DNA of 64,000 nt from NCBI RefSeq assembly GCF_025195125.1, contig NZ_JAMGSL010000015.1, positions 118,589 through 182,588 of the forward strand, given 5' to 3'. A program made the position numbers and the translations under genes. Shown in pieces: positions 15,829-24,353 of this stretch (positions are counted from its first letter, which is position 1; each line of letters opens with the position of its first letter). The stretch comes from Streptomyces sp. Je 1-79 (lineage in GTDB: Bacteria; Actinomycetota; Actinomycetes; Streptomycetales; Streptomycetaceae). Below the pieces are notes generated by a model. The model made no database searches, was not told where the DNA came from, and was given only the letters and a program-made list of their open reading frames with translations.

Positions 15829-17076
15829 ATGCCCGTACCCGTACCGCGCCAGAGAATCGTCTCTGCTGAGGCGCCCGGCGCTGTGCCCGCTGCGACTGGC
15901 ACCGATCTCACCCTTCTGGTCGTCGAGGACGACCCGGCGGGTGCCCTCGCCGTACCCGAGATGCTGGACGACGTGGACGGGACCCGCGTCCGCATCCGTA
16001 CCGCCCGGAACCTGACCGAGGCCGAGCGGCTGCTCACCGACGACGTGCACTGCGTCCTGGTCGACCTGGCCCTGCCCGGGCCGCGCGCGACCGGCGACGA
16101 CCCGCTCGCGCCCCTGCACCACATCCTGCGGCTCGCGCCCCGCCACGCCGTCCTGGCGCTCGCGGCCTCGGCCGACGCGGAGCTGGCGGCGGAGGCGGTA
16201 CGGGTCGGGGCGCAGGACCACCTGTTCCGCGAGGAGCTCGACGGCCGGCTGCTGAGCCGGGCCATCCGGTACGCGGTCGAGCGCAAGCGGGCCGACGCGG
16301 TGCAGGTGAAGCTGACCGAGTCGCGGCTGCGGGCCCAGGAGAACGCCCGGCTGGAGCGCGGGCTGCTGCCCACGCCGCTCCTGGAGGGCTCCGACCTGCG
16401 CTTCGCCGCTCGCTACCGTCCCGGCCGCTCCCGCGCCCTGCTCGGCGGCGACTTCTACGACACGGTCCGCACCCCGGACGGCACGGTCCACGCGATGATC
16501 GGCGACGTCTGCGGGCACGGCCCGGACGAGGCGGCGCTGGGCGTGGAGCTGCGCATCGCGTGGCGCGCGCTCACCTTCGCGGGCCTCTGCGGCGACGAAC
16601 TGCTCTCCACGCTCCAGAAGGTCCTGGAGCACGAACGGGAGAGCGAGGAGATCTTCGCGACGCTCTGCACGGTCGACATCGCCCCGGACGGGCGACGGGC
16701 GGGCCTGTGCCTGGCCGGGCACCCCGCGCCGCTGATCGCCCGCAAGGACCGCCCGGCGCGGCTGCTGCCGTACGAGGACGGCGGCCCGGCCCTCGGTCTG
16801 CTGCCGCGCGCCCGCTGGCCGCGCCGCCAGGTGGAGCTGGGCGGGGCCTGGAGCCTGCTGATGTACACGGACGGCCTGATCGAGGGCCGCTCGGCGGGGC
16901 CGGGCTCGCCCCGGCTCGGCCAGGACGGGATGGTCGAGATGATCAACCGGCAGCTGGCGGAGGGCCTGCGGGGCGAGGAGCTGCTCGAGGCGGCGGTCGC
17001 GGAGGTGCGGTCGCTGAACGGCGGGGAGCTGACGGACGACGTGGCGGTCCTGGCACTGGAAAGGGCCCGGGGATAG
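15829..17076 (+). CDS. Receiver-domain PP2C phosphatase (SpoIIE-type)
   Basis: A 415-residue cytoplasmic signalling protein. An N-terminal receiver domain (about residues 25-150) has LVVEDDPA and the phospho-acceptor Asp in VLVDLALPGP. After a helical linker comes a PP2C/SpoIIE domain with GGDFYDTV, MIGDVCGHGPDEA and TDGLIEGR, whose Asp residues bind Mn or Mg. In Streptomyces such RsbU/SpoIIE-like enzymes dephosphorylate anti-sigma antagonists. The partner is not encoded nearby. The ATG at 15829 follows GGGAAGGAA. Other in-frame starts up to 15682 are unlikely because the residues there look non-coding. Confidence 0.88.
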   Translation: MPVPVPRQRIVSAEAPGAVPAATGTDLTLLVVEDDPAGALAVPEMLDDVDGTRVRIRTARNLTEAERLLTDDVHCVLVDLALPGPRATGDDPLAPLHHILRLAPRHAVLALAASADAELAAEAVRVGAQDHLFREELDGRLLSRAIRYAVERKRADAVQVKLTESRLRAQENARLERGLLPTPLLEGSDLRFAARYRPGRSRALLGGDFYDTVRTPDGTVHAMIGDVCGHGPDEAALGVELRIAWRALTFAGLCGDELLSTLQKVLEHERESEEIFATLCTVDIAPDGRRAGLCLAGHPAPLIARKDRPARLLPYEDGGPALGLLPRARWPRRQVELGGAWSLLMYTDGLIEGRSAGPGSPRLGQDGMVEMINRQLAEGLRGEELLEAAVAEVRSLNGGELTDDVAVLALERARG

Positions 17077-17086
17077 CCCCGGGCCC
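17063..17086 (+). terminator. Terminator overlapping the phosphatase stop
   Basis: Perfect 10-bp stem GGGCCCGGGG / CCCCGGGCCC. The ATAG loop contains the TAG stop codon, so the 3' end of the gene is part of the terminator. Confidence 0.75.
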
Positions 17087-17157
17087 CTTGGGTCCGCTGA
17101 AACCGATCCGCCGCCGGTGCCCGTACGGCACCGACAGACCTACCGGCGCCAGTCGCC

Positions 17158-17499
17158 CTATCGGCCGCCGTTGTAGGGGCCGTACGGGCCGTCGCTGCTG
17201 GATCCGCCTCGACGGCCCCCGCTTCCGCCGGAGATCTGCTTGATGGCGGGCCGGACGTCGACCATGAAGACGATGGCCGCGATCAGGCCGGCGATCTGCA
17301 GGAACAGCATGCCCAGAAGCGGGTTCAGGACGAGGTTGATACCGAGGATGATCAGCCAGAACTTCTTGGTCTGCTTGTCGGCCGCACGATACGCGTCCTC
17401 GCGTGCCATGGCGGCGAAGACGAACGCGACGAGAGCGAAGCCGAGGAAGACCAGGTCAACCACCAGGTCGAGACCGAGGTCGAATCCTTCGCGCAACAT
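17158..17499 (-). CDS. DUF2516 membrane protein
   Basis: A 113-residue integral membrane protein of the actinobacterial DUF2516 family. It has three hydrophobic segments (about residues 8-32, 44-62 and 64-82) and a Gly/Ser/Arg tail (GGSGGRRGGSSSDG). The pattern AREDAYRAADKQTKKFWL after the first helix is typical. The function is unknown. It follows the HBHA-like and XRE genes on the same strand and may form a loose cluster with them. Confidence 0.82.
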   Translation of the reverse strand: MLREGFDLGLDLVVDLVFLGFALVAFVFAAMAREDAYRAADKQTKKFWLIILGINLVLNPLLGMLFLQIAGLIAAIVFMVDVRPAIKQISGGSGGRRGGSSSDGPYGPYNGGR

Positions 17500-17585
17500 G
17501 TCTGAACCGCCTAGTCAGTGGAGTGGGCCCTCGCGGCCAAGGTACCCGGTACAACGCACCGGGCACCCTCATCGGTGCCCCCGGG

Positions 17586-18176
17586 CTACTTCTCGGTGGC
17601 GGAGACCGGCTTCTTGGCGGGTGCCTTGCGGGCCGTCGCCTTGCGGGCGGGCCTGGACTCCTCGGACGTCTTCGCGGCGGGCACCTGGGCCTTGGACTCG
17701 GCCTTGACCTCGGTCTTCTTCGCCTCCGGCGCGGTCGCCGACTCCGGCTCGACGACGATGGCGATCTCGGTGATCTCCTCGGCGGCCTCACCGCGCCACG
17801 CCCGGACGGCCTCCTCGCCGTGGGCGGCGACCTCCTCGTACTTCTCGCGCGCCTTGACCGCGTACTCGGCGGCCACGCCGACGCTCCGCAGGGCCAGGTC
17901 CTGGGCGCTCTCGCCGAGCTTCTTCAGGTCGGTGTCGAGGTTGCCGACGACCTCGGCGAGCTTCGACTGCACGGTGGCCTGGGCCTCCTTGGCCCGGTCC
18001 GACACCCTCTCCTGCACGGCCTTGGGGTCGGTGTTGCGCACGGCGTCGATCCGCGCGGGCGCCTCGGCGGCGATCTGCTCGATCAGGCCGGGGACCTTCT
18101 TGGCCTGCTGGACGGCGAGGTCGGCGGTACCGGCGGCGAAGTAGAGGGGGGTACGCAGTTCTTCGATGATGGCCAT
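17586..18176 (-). CDS. HBHA-like coiled-coil protein with Lys/Ala tail
   Basis: A 196-residue protein resembling mycobacterial heparin-binding haemagglutinin. A short N-terminus (EELRTPLYFAAGTADLAV) is followed by a long amphipathic helix or coiled coil (about residues 25-130) and a low-complexity tail ending in Lys/Ala/Pro repeats (KATARKAPAKKP). There is no signal peptide. In Streptomyces the relatives may act as envelope or nucleoid-associated proteins, but no function is established. It is 28 bp downstream of the XRE regulator on the same strand, so they are probably one transcript. The ATG at 18176 has a GGAGGAC ribosome binding site. Confidence 0.8.
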   Translation of the reverse strand: MAIIEELRTPLYFAAGTADLAVQQAKKVPGLIEQIAAEAPARIDAVRNTDPKAVQERVSDRAKEAQATVQSKLAEVVGNLDTDLKKLGESAQDLALRSVGVAAEYAVKAREKYEEVAAHGEEAVRAWRGEAAEEITEIAIVVEPESATAPEAKKTEVKAESKAQVPAAKTSEESRPARKATARKAPAKKPVSATEK

Positions 18177-18204
18177 GTTCGTGGTCCTCCCGGATGTGTA
18201 CGTA

Positions 18205-18651
18205 CTAGCTCGCGTGGGGTTCGGCATCGGTCTGGGTGCCCGTGGCATCGACGGCGGCGCCGTCGGTGTCGGCGGCGACTGTGCCGCCCGCCGCCTCAGC
18301 CGCCTCGGCGGCGTTCTCCTTGCGGAAGGAGTCGTAGATCTGGAGCAGCACCTGTTTCTGCCGCTCGTTTATCGAGGGATCGGCCAGGAGGACGGCGCGC
18401 GTCTCCAGCTCGTCCCGCTCCTTCTCGTCGAGGATTCCGGCCCGCACGTACAGCGTCTCGGCGGAGATCCGCAGGGCCTTGGCGACCTGCTGCAACACCT
18501 CGGCGCTGGGCTTGCGCAGGCCGCGCTCGATCTGGCTCAGATACGGATTGGACACCCCCGCGGCCTCGGCGAGCTGCCGCAACGACAGCTGCGCGGTGCG
18601 CCGCTGCTCACGGAGGTACTCGCCAAGATTGCCGACGTTGAGTGATGCCAT
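18205..18651 (-). CDS. XRE-family helix-turn-helix regulator
   Basis: A 148-residue DNA-binding protein. The Cro/C1-type HTH is at about residues 8-65 (LREQRRTAQLSLRQLAEAAG, then VSNPYLSQIERGLRKPS). A helical segment (ETLYVRAGILDEKERDEL) and an acidic Ala/Thr tail follow. A near-perfect palindrome lies 31-50 bp upstream and is probably its own operator. Co-transcription with the HBHA-like gene suggests it governs that gene. Confidence 0.9.
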   Translation of the reverse strand: MASLNVGNLGEYLREQRRTAQLSLRQLAEAAGVSNPYLSQIERGLRKPSAEVLQQVAKALRISAETLYVRAGILDEKERDELETRAVLLADPSINERQKQVLLQIYDSFRKENAAEAAEAAGGTVAADTDGAAVDATGTQTDAEPHAS

Positions 18652-18681
18652 GACGGCGACGATGCCATCACGCGCTAACTA

Positions 18682-18701
18682 TTGCAAGCAGGTGCTTGCA
18701 A
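18682..18701. promoter_or_regulatory. 20-bp palindrome, candidate XRE operator
   Basis: TTGCAAGCAGGTGCTTGCAA has perfect 9-bp arms around a GG centre. It sits 31 bp upstream of the XRE start codon, over the likely promoter. XRE regulators bind such two-fold sites as dimers; autoregulation is inferred. Confidence 0.7.
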
Positions 18702-18842
18702 GAGTGTCGCGACTCACCGTGCAGCCACTTTTTTGTGGGTACTTGGCGGCGGACCGCGCTCCGACGAACCTTGTGGAGGGCGGTCGCGGGACCGCCGGAT
18801 CCCGAGGGAGACGGGGGTGAGGGGTGCGATGCGCCAGGCGGG

Positions 18843-19193
18843 TCAGGAGGCCGCACGAGCCTCGATGAGCCTCTCCAGACGGCGGTGGCCCCAGTCGGAG
18901 AGAGGGGCGAGCATCTCCGAGAGCTCTCTGCCGAACTCCGTCAGGGAGTACTCCGTCTTCAGCGGAAGCGTGTCGTACACCTCCCGGTGCACCAGCCCGT
19001 CGGCCTCCATCTCGCGGAGCGCCTGAGTCAGCACCTTCTCGCTGAGGCCGGGCAGGTCGCGGCGCAGCTCACCCGGGCGGCGCGGGCCCGGTTCCAGCAG
19101 CCAGAGCAGCGCCGTCTTCCATTTTCCGTCGATCACGGCGATCGCGGCGGTCACTCCACAGACGTTCACGTCCTGGGCACGACCACGCGTCAT
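18843..19193 (-). CDS. HxlR-family winged-helix regulator
   Basis: A 116-residue regulator. It has the HxlR core AIAVIDGKWKTALLWLLEPG, RRPGELRRDLPGLSEKVLTQ (recognition helix) and the wing EYSLTEFGREL. Cys12 in NVCGV is the position that senses electrophiles in some family members. It is divergent from the reductase gene at 19244 with only 50 bp between the starts, so it most likely controls that gene. Confidence 0.92.
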   Translation of the reverse strand: MTRGRAQDVNVCGVTAAIAVIDGKWKTALLWLLEPGPRRPGELRRDLPGLSEKVLTQALREMEADGLVHREVYDTLPLKTEYSLTEFGRELSEMLAPLSDWGHRRLERLIEARAAS

Positions 19194-19243
19194 TTCCCGC
19201 CCCTTTTCTTACGGATCATCACTGTTCTCAAGGGAGTTGGACC

Positions 19244-20167
19244 ATGTCCTCACACACCGACCAGTCCTCCGTCACCGTACTCGGCCTCGGGCCGATGGGC
19301 CGGGCGCTCGCGGGCGCGTTCCTGGACGCGGGGGTGCGCACCACCATCTGGAACCGGACGCCGGGGCGGGAGCGGGAGCTGGTCGCGCGGGGCGCGATCG
19401 GCGCCGCGACGGCCGAGGAGGCGGTGGCGGCGAGCGGACTGACCGTCGTCTGCGTGGTGAACTACGACGCGGCGGACGCCGTTCTGCGGTGCGAGGCGGT
19501 CACCGGGGCGCTCAAGGGCCGCACGGTCGCCAATCTGACGGCCGACACACCGGACCGGGCCCGGTCCACAGCGGCCTGGGCCGCCGAGCACGGCGTGCGC
19601 TACCTGGACGGGGCGATCATGACGCCGACGACCACCATCGGCACTCCGCACGCGGTGTTCCTCCACAGCGGCCCGGAGGAGCTCTTCCGCGAACACCGGC
19701 CCGTGCTCGACGCCCTCGGCGGCACCCACACCCATCTCGGCGAGGACGTCGGCCGGGCCGCGGCCTACGACATCGCGCTGCTCGACATCTTCTGGACGGC
19801 GATGACGGGCTACGCCCACGCCCTGACGGTCGCGCGGGCGGAGGGGATCACCGCACGGGAGCTGGCCCCGTTCGCCCAGGGCATCGGCGCCATCCTGCCG
19901 CCGATCTTCGAGGGGGCCGCGGAGGAGGTGGACAACGGCACGTACTCCGGCGCGAACAACCCCCTCACCTCGGCCGCCTCGTCCATGGCACACATCGTCC
20001 ACACCTCCGAGGCCCACGGCATCGACGCCGGCGTGATGCGCGCGGCGGAGGGACTCGCCCGCCGCGCCATCGGCCTGGGTCACGGCTCCGACGGGTTCCT
20101 CCGGATCGCCGAGGTCCTGGGCCGCGGCCGCGAGACGTCTCGGGGCGCCGGGTCGTCCGCTTCCTGA
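19244..20167 (+). CDS. NAD(P)-dependent imine-reductase-like oxidoreductase
   Basis: A 307-residue protein of the beta-hydroxyacid dehydrogenase / imine reductase superfamily. The Rossmann loop GLGPMG is at residues 14-19, and NRTPGRE after strand 2 fits NADPH. It continues with the imine-reductase patterns NLTADTPDRAR, YLDGAIMTPTTTIGTP and LGEDVGRAAAYDIALLDIFW. The C-terminal helical domain should form the dimer active site. Family members reduce cyclic imines; the natural substrate here is unknown. It is divergent from the HxlR regulator, which suggests induction by a toxic or redox-active compound. The ATG at 19244 follows AGGGAG. Confidence 0.83.
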   Translation: MSSHTDQSSVTVLGLGPMGRALAGAFLDAGVRTTIWNRTPGRERELVARGAIGAATAEEAVAASGLTVVCVVNYDAADAVLRCEAVTGALKGRTVANLTADTPDRARSTAAWAAEHGVRYLDGAIMTPTTTIGTPHAVFLHSGPEELFREHRPVLDALGGTHTHLGEDVGRAAAYDIALLDIFWTAMTGYAHALTVARAEGITARELAPFAQGIGAILPPIFEGAAEEVDNGTYSGANNPLTSAASSMAHIVHTSEAHGIDAGVMRAAEGLARRAIGLGHGSDGFLRIAEVLGRGRETSRGAGSSAS

Positions 20168-20207
20168 TAATCCCTGACGGATCGAGTGTCGCCGTACCCT
20201 GGCTGAC

Positions 20208-20693
20208 ATGACAGCCATGGCACCCCAGCGCACCGAACCGGACCTGTCCTTCCTCCTGGACCACACCAGTCACGTCCTGCGGACGCGGATGGCCGCCGAA
20301 CTGGGCGAGATCGGACTCACCCCCCGGATGCACTGCGTCCTGGTGCACGCCCTGGAGGAGGAGCGCACCCAGGCGCAGCTGGCCGAGATCGGGGACATGG
20401 ACAAGACCACGATGGTGGTCACGGTCGACGCGCTGGAGAAGGCCGGGCTCGCCGAGCGCCGGCCCTCCAGCGCGGACCGGCGGGCCCGGATCATCGCGGT
20501 GACCGAGGAGGGGGCGAAGGTGGCGGCGAAGAGCCAGAAGATCGTCGACGGGGTGCACGAGGGCGCCCTGGCGTCTCTGCCCGCCACCGAGCGCGAGGTA
20601 CTCCTGGCCGCGCTGAACCGCCTGGTCACGGGCCATCTGGAGACGCCGGCGGAGGGGGCGCGCCCGGCCCGGAGGGCGCGCCAGAAGGGCTGA
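20208..20693 (+). CDS. MarR-family regulator
   Basis: A 161-residue winged-helix repressor with the MarR core (LTPRMHCVLVHALEEE, TQAQLAEIGDMDKTTMVVTV, and the wing RPSSADRRARIIAVTEEG). It lies upstream of, and on the same strand as, the DHA2 efflux pump at 20888. A strong extended palindrome lies in the 194 bp between them, so repression of the pump is likely. The start at 20208 is chosen, but the ATG at 20217 is equally possible. Confidence 0.92.
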   Translation: MTAMAPQRTEPDLSFLLDHTSHVLRTRMAAELGEIGLTPRMHCVLVHALEEERTQAQLAEIGDMDKTTMVVTVDALEKAGLAERRPSSADRRARIIAVTEEGAKVAAKSQKIVDGVHEGALASLPATEREVLLAALNRLVTGHLETPAEGARPARRARQKG

Positions 20694-20812
20694 GGGAACC
20701 ACCCCGACCGCCCCCGCCCGACCACCCGAACCACCGCCGCCGGAGCACCCCGACCGCCCCCGCCCGGCCAACCCGGGAGTTCGAGCCGAGCCGAGCCGGC
20801 CCGCACTCCGAT

Positions 20813-20850
20813 CCGTAAAAGATAGTCCGTAACGGAACTATCTGCTACGG
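20813..20850. promoter_or_regulatory. Nested palindrome, candidate MarR operator
   Basis: Inner arms AGATAGT (20820-20826) and ACTATCT (20837-20843) share their centre with outer arms CCGTA (20813-20817) and TACGG (20846-20850). The core also contains CCGT/ACGG. The 38-bp dyad is 38 bp upstream of the efflux pump start, over its expected promoter. Confidence 0.75.
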
Positions 20851-20887
20851 TCTTTTCTGTTGCCTCCAACGACCAGGAGAGACCGCC

Positions 20888-22429
20888 ATGCCTGCCCTCG
20901 CCACCGCCGCACGCCCCGCCTCCGTCTCCCGCTCCCGCTCGCTCGCCCTCGGCGTCCTGGCCACCGGGATGCTGATGACGATCCTCGACGGCAGCATCGT
21001 CACGGTCGCCATGCCGGCCATCCAGAGCGACCTCGGCTTCACCCCGGTCGGCCTCAGCTGGGTCGTCAACGCGTATCTGATCGCCTTCGGCTCGCTGCTC
21101 CTCCTCGCCGGCCGCCTGGGCGATCTGATCGGCCGCAGACGGATGTTCCTCGCGGGGACGGGAGTCTTCACCGCGGCGTCGCTGCTGGCCGGCGTCGCCG
21201 CCTCGCCCGGCGTCCTGATCGCCGCCCGCTTCCTCCAGGGCGTCGGCAGCGCGATGGCCTCGGCGGTCAGCCTCGGCATCCTCGTCACGCTCTTCACCGA
21301 GCCCCGCGAACGGGCCAGGGCCATCGCCGTGTTCAGCTTCACCGGCGCGGCCGGCGCCTCCATCGGGCAGGTCCTCGGCGGGGTCCTGACCGACGCCCTC
21401 ACCTGGAACTGGATCTTCTTCATCAACCTTCCTATCGGCGCCGCGACCCTCCTCGTGGCCCTCACGGCCCTGCCCGACGACCGCGGCCGGGGCATCAGGG
21501 CCGGCGGCGGCGCGGACGTGCTCGGCGCGCTGCTCGTCACCGCCGGACTCATGCTCGGCATCTACGCGGTCGTCAAGATCGAGGCGTACGGCGCCACTTC
21601 GGCCCACACCCTCGGCCTCGGCGCCCTCTCGCTCGCCCTCCTCGCCGGCTTCGTCGTCCGCCAGGCCAGGACCGCGAACCCGCTCATGCCGCTGCGGATC
21701 TTCCGCTCCCGCAGCGTCTCGGGCGCCAACCTGGTCCAGATGCTGATGGTCGCCGCCCTCTTCTCCTTCCAGATCCTCGTCGCGCTCCACCTGCAGAAGG
21801 TCCTCGGGTACGGCGCCGCCGAGACCGGTCTCGCGATGCTGCCGGCCGCCGCCGTCATCGGTGCGGTGTCCCTGGGGGTCTCGGCCCGCCTCAACGCCCG
21901 CTTCGGCGAGCGCGCCGTGCTGCTCACCGGGCTCGGGCTGCTCGCGGCCATGCTCGGCCTGCTCACCCGGGTCCCCGCCGACGCCTCGTACGTCACCGAC
22001 CTGCTGCCCGTGATGCTGCTGGCCGCCGGTTTCGGGCTCGCGCTGCCCGCGCTCACCTCGCTGGGCATGTCGGGTGCGAAGGAGGAGGACGCGGGCCTCG
22101 CCTCGGGTCTGTTCAACACCACCCAGCAGATCGGCATGGCGCTCGGGATCGCCGTCCTCTCCACCCTGGCCGCCGCCCGCACCGAGTCCCTCACCGAGGC
22201 GGGCCGTCCCGTCGCCGAGGCCCTGACCAGCGGCTACCACCTCGCGTTCGGCGTCGGCGCCGGTCTCCTCGCCGCCGCCTTCGTGGTCGCCCTCACCGTC
22301 CTGCGGCATCCGAAGGGCGGTGCGCAGCCGAAGAGCGGTCCGCGGCCGAAGGGCCGTCAGCAGCCGAAGAGCGGGCCGGAGGGCGGTCCGCGGCCGGAGC
22401 GGGAGCCCGCCTCGGTGACCGCCGCGTAA
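20888..22429 (+). CDS. DHA2-type MFS drug efflux transporter
   Basis: A 513-residue drug:H+ antiporter with about 14 membrane helices. It has the DHA2 signatures LDGSIVTVAMPAIQSDL in helix 1, LAGRLGDLIGRRRMF (motif A) and a motif-C-like GAAGASIGQVLGG. The cytoplasmic tail is rich in Pro, Lys and Gly (QPKSG repeats). It is probably controlled by the MarR protein upstream. The last 137 bp overlap the convergent EamA gene, so the two tails are encoded on opposite strands of the same DNA. The ATG at 20888 follows GGAGAGA. Confidence 0.9.
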   Translation: MPALATAARPASVSRSRSLALGVLATGMLMTILDGSIVTVAMPAIQSDLGFTPVGLSWVVNAYLIAFGSLLLLAGRLGDLIGRRRMFLAGTGVFTAASLLAGVAASPGVLIAARFLQGVGSAMASAVSLGILVTLFTEPRERARAIAVFSFTGAAGASIGQVLGGVLTDALTWNWIFFINLPIGAATLLVALTALPDDRGRGIRAGGGADVLGALLVTAGLMLGIYAVVKIEAYGATSAHTLGLGALSLALLAGFVVRQARTANPLMPLRIFRSRSVSGANLVQMLMVAALFSFQILVALHLQKVLGYGAAETGLAMLPAAAVIGAVSLGVSARLNARFGERAVLLTGLGLLAAMLGLLTRVPADASYVTDLLPVMLLAAGFGLALPALTSLGMSGAKEEDAGLASGLFNTTQQIGMALGIAVLSTLAAARTESLTEAGRPVAEALTSGYHLAFGVGAGLLAAAFVVALTVLRHPKGGAQPKSGPRPKGRQQPKSGPEGGPRPEREPASVTAA

Positions 22430-23276
22430 GCGCCACCCCGGCCAGGACGACCGCCATCCCCGCCACGACCCGCACCGTCAGCGGCTCGTCGAGCACGAGG
22501 GCCCCGAGCGCCACCGAGACCACCGGCAGCAGATAGCCGACCGTCGCGGCGCTCGTCGGGCCCTCCTCGGCGATCATCCGGTAGTTGAGGTGGAAGGTCA
22601 GACCGGTGGCGAAGACCCCGAGGACGACGACAGCGCCCACTCCCGCCCAGGTCACCGACCCCGTGCCCCCGGCCATGGCCAGGGGCGCCGGCGCGCTCAG
22701 GGCCGTCGCCGCCAGCAGCTGCGCCGCGGAGAGCGCCATGGGCGCGGTGCCCCGGCCGGTGAGCCGGCGGGCCATGTACGCGAAGGCCACCGCGTAACTC
22801 GCCGAAGCGCCGAGCAGGGCCAGGGCGCCCCCGCTCAGCAGCCCGGAGTCCCCGCTCCAGGGCGCGAAGATCAGCAGCACCCCGGCGAAGCCGAGGACCA
22901 GACCGCCGACCTTCGCCGCACCGAAGCCGCGCTCCGTGCCCAGGGCCAGACCGATGAGCAGGGACCAGAGCGGGGTGGTGGCGTTCAGGACGCCCGCGAC
23001 ACCGCTGTCGACGGTCTGCTCCCCGATGCCGAACAGCAGGAACGGCAGGGCGTTGCAGAAGAAGGCCGCGACCGCCAGCCGCCCCCAGGTCGTGCGGTCC
23101 CGTGGCAGTCGCTGCCCGGCCGCACACGCGAGCGCGAGGAGCACGCCCGCCCCGAGCAGGCACCGTACGAAGGTGATCCACCCCGGCGTGAGGCCGTGGT
23201 CGAGTGCCAGCTTGATCCAGAGGAAGCCCGAGCCCCAGAGCAGGGCCAGGACACCCATGCGCGTCGCCGATGTCAT
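22293..23276 (-). CDS. EamA/DMT-family transporter
   Basis: A 327-residue membrane protein with ten predicted helices in two EamA repeats (first ALLWGSGFLWIKLAL, second SYAVAFAYMARRL). It is likely an exporter of metabolites or amino acids. The C-terminal tail (about residue 290 onward) is Ala/Ser/Pro-rich and overlaps the MFS gene on the other strand. It is divergent from a LysR regulator with 72 bp between, the classic arrangement for LysR-controlled exporters. Confidence 0.88.
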   Translation of the reverse strand: MTSATRMGVLALLWGSGFLWIKLALDHGLTPGWITFVRCLLGAGVLLALACAAGQRLPRDRTTWGRLAVAAFFCNALPFLLFGIGEQTVDSGVAGVLNATTPLWSLLIGLALGTERGFGAAKVGGLVLGFAGVLLIFAPWSGDSGLLSGGALALLGASASYAVAFAYMARRLTGRGTAPMALSAAQLLAATALSAPAPLAMAGGTGSVTWAGVGAVVVLGVFATGLTFHLNYRMIAEEGPTSAATVGYLLPVVSVALGALVLDEPLTVRVVAGMAVVLAGVALTRRSPRRAPAPAADRPPARSSAADGPSAADRSSAAHRPSDAAGR

Positions 23277-23348
23277 GGCGTCCACGGTCCCTGCCCCGAC
23301 CCGACAGGACAAGCACAGAATCATGCACCCACCGTTAAGCTGTCCTAC

Positions 23349-24218
23349 ATGCTCGATGTGAGACGCATGCAGGTGCTCCGGGCCGTCGTCACCAGCGGCT
23401 CCGTCACCGCGGCCGCCGCGAACCTGGGCTACACGCCCTCCGCCGTGAGCCAGCAGATCAACGTCCTGGAGAAGGAGGCCGGCATCGCGCTGCTCGAACG
23501 CTTCGGGCGGGGCGTCCGGCCCACCGCCGCCGGGCTGCTGCTCACGGAGCACGCGGCCCTGATCGGCCGCCAGGTCGCCGAGGCCGAGACCGCGCTCGCG
23601 GACCTGCGCGCCGGGCGCACCGGCCAGGTGACCGTCCGATACTTCGCCACCGCGGGCGCCGACCTCGTCGCCCCGGCCCTGTCCCGCTTCCGGTCCGAGC
23701 ATCCGGGGGTACGGGTGGACCTGAGGATCGCCGAGGGCGCGGTGCCCGACGCGGAGGCGGACCTCACGCTCGTGGTCCGGCCCCGGGGCACGCCGTCCGC
23801 CGACGGCCTCCGCCTCGTCCACCTCGTCGACGACCCGTACCGCGCCGTCCTCCCCAGGGGCCACCGGTTCGCCGACCGCAGGCTCGTCGACCTCGCCGAA
23901 CTCGCGGACGAGCCGTGGGTCGGCAGCGAGCGCCCCGGCCCCTGCCTTGACGCCGTCCTGGAGGCCTGCGCGGCGGCCGGATTCACGCCGGACATCGCGG
24001 TGGAGTGCGAGGAGTACGCGACCGCCCAGGGCTTCGTCGCCGCCGGCCTCGGCATCAGCCTGGTCCCCCTGACAGGCCTGGGCAGCCGCCACCCGAACGT
24101 GGTCGTCCGCAAGGTCCGCGGCCCGGAGCCGGTCCGCTCGATCCACGCGGCGGTACGGGAGTCCTCCCTGGCCCTGCCCGCCGTACGGGACCTCCTGACG
24201 GCGCTTCAGGAGGCGTGA
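23349..24218 (+). CDS. LysR-family regulator
   Basis: A 289-residue regulator. The N-terminal HTH includes LRAVVTSGSVTAAAANLGYT and PSAVSQQINVLEKEAG. A periplasmic-binding-protein-like effector domain follows (about residues 90-289). It is divergent from the EamA exporter. The 72-bp gap contains AGGACA (23306-23311) and TGTCCT (23341-23346), an inverted pair that could anchor the regulator. It probably activates the exporter when its substrate accumulates. Confidence 0.92.
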   Translation: MLDVRRMQVLRAVVTSGSVTAAAANLGYTPSAVSQQINVLEKEAGIALLERFGRGVRPTAAGLLLTEHAALIGRQVAEAETALADLRAGRTGQVTVRYFATAGADLVAPALSRFRSEHPGVRVDLRIAEGAVPDAEADLTLVVRPRGTPSADGLRLVHLVDDPYRAVLPRGHRFADRRLVDLAELADEPWVGSERPGPCLDAVLEACAAAGFTPDIAVECEEYATAQGFVAAGLGISLVPLTGLGSRHPNVVVRKVRGPEPVRSIHAAVRESSLALPAVRDLLTALQEA

Positions 24219-24353
24219 GCCGGCGCCCGGCCCCGCGCGATTCCCGTGCGGCGCGTGTCCGCCGTTCCGGTCGTCGCGTTGACCCGGCCGGGTCCCGGGC
24301 CGTGCGCGTCCCGGCGAGGCGTAGTGGAGTGGATCTCCGAGGGCGGGCCGGCC

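Noticed and set aside
20270..22309. A 679-codon open frame on the minus strand across the MarR and DHA2 genes
   Set aside because: The translation is rich in Gly, Glu, Arg and Asp with no domain, and it mirrors the codon bias of the real genes on the plus strand.
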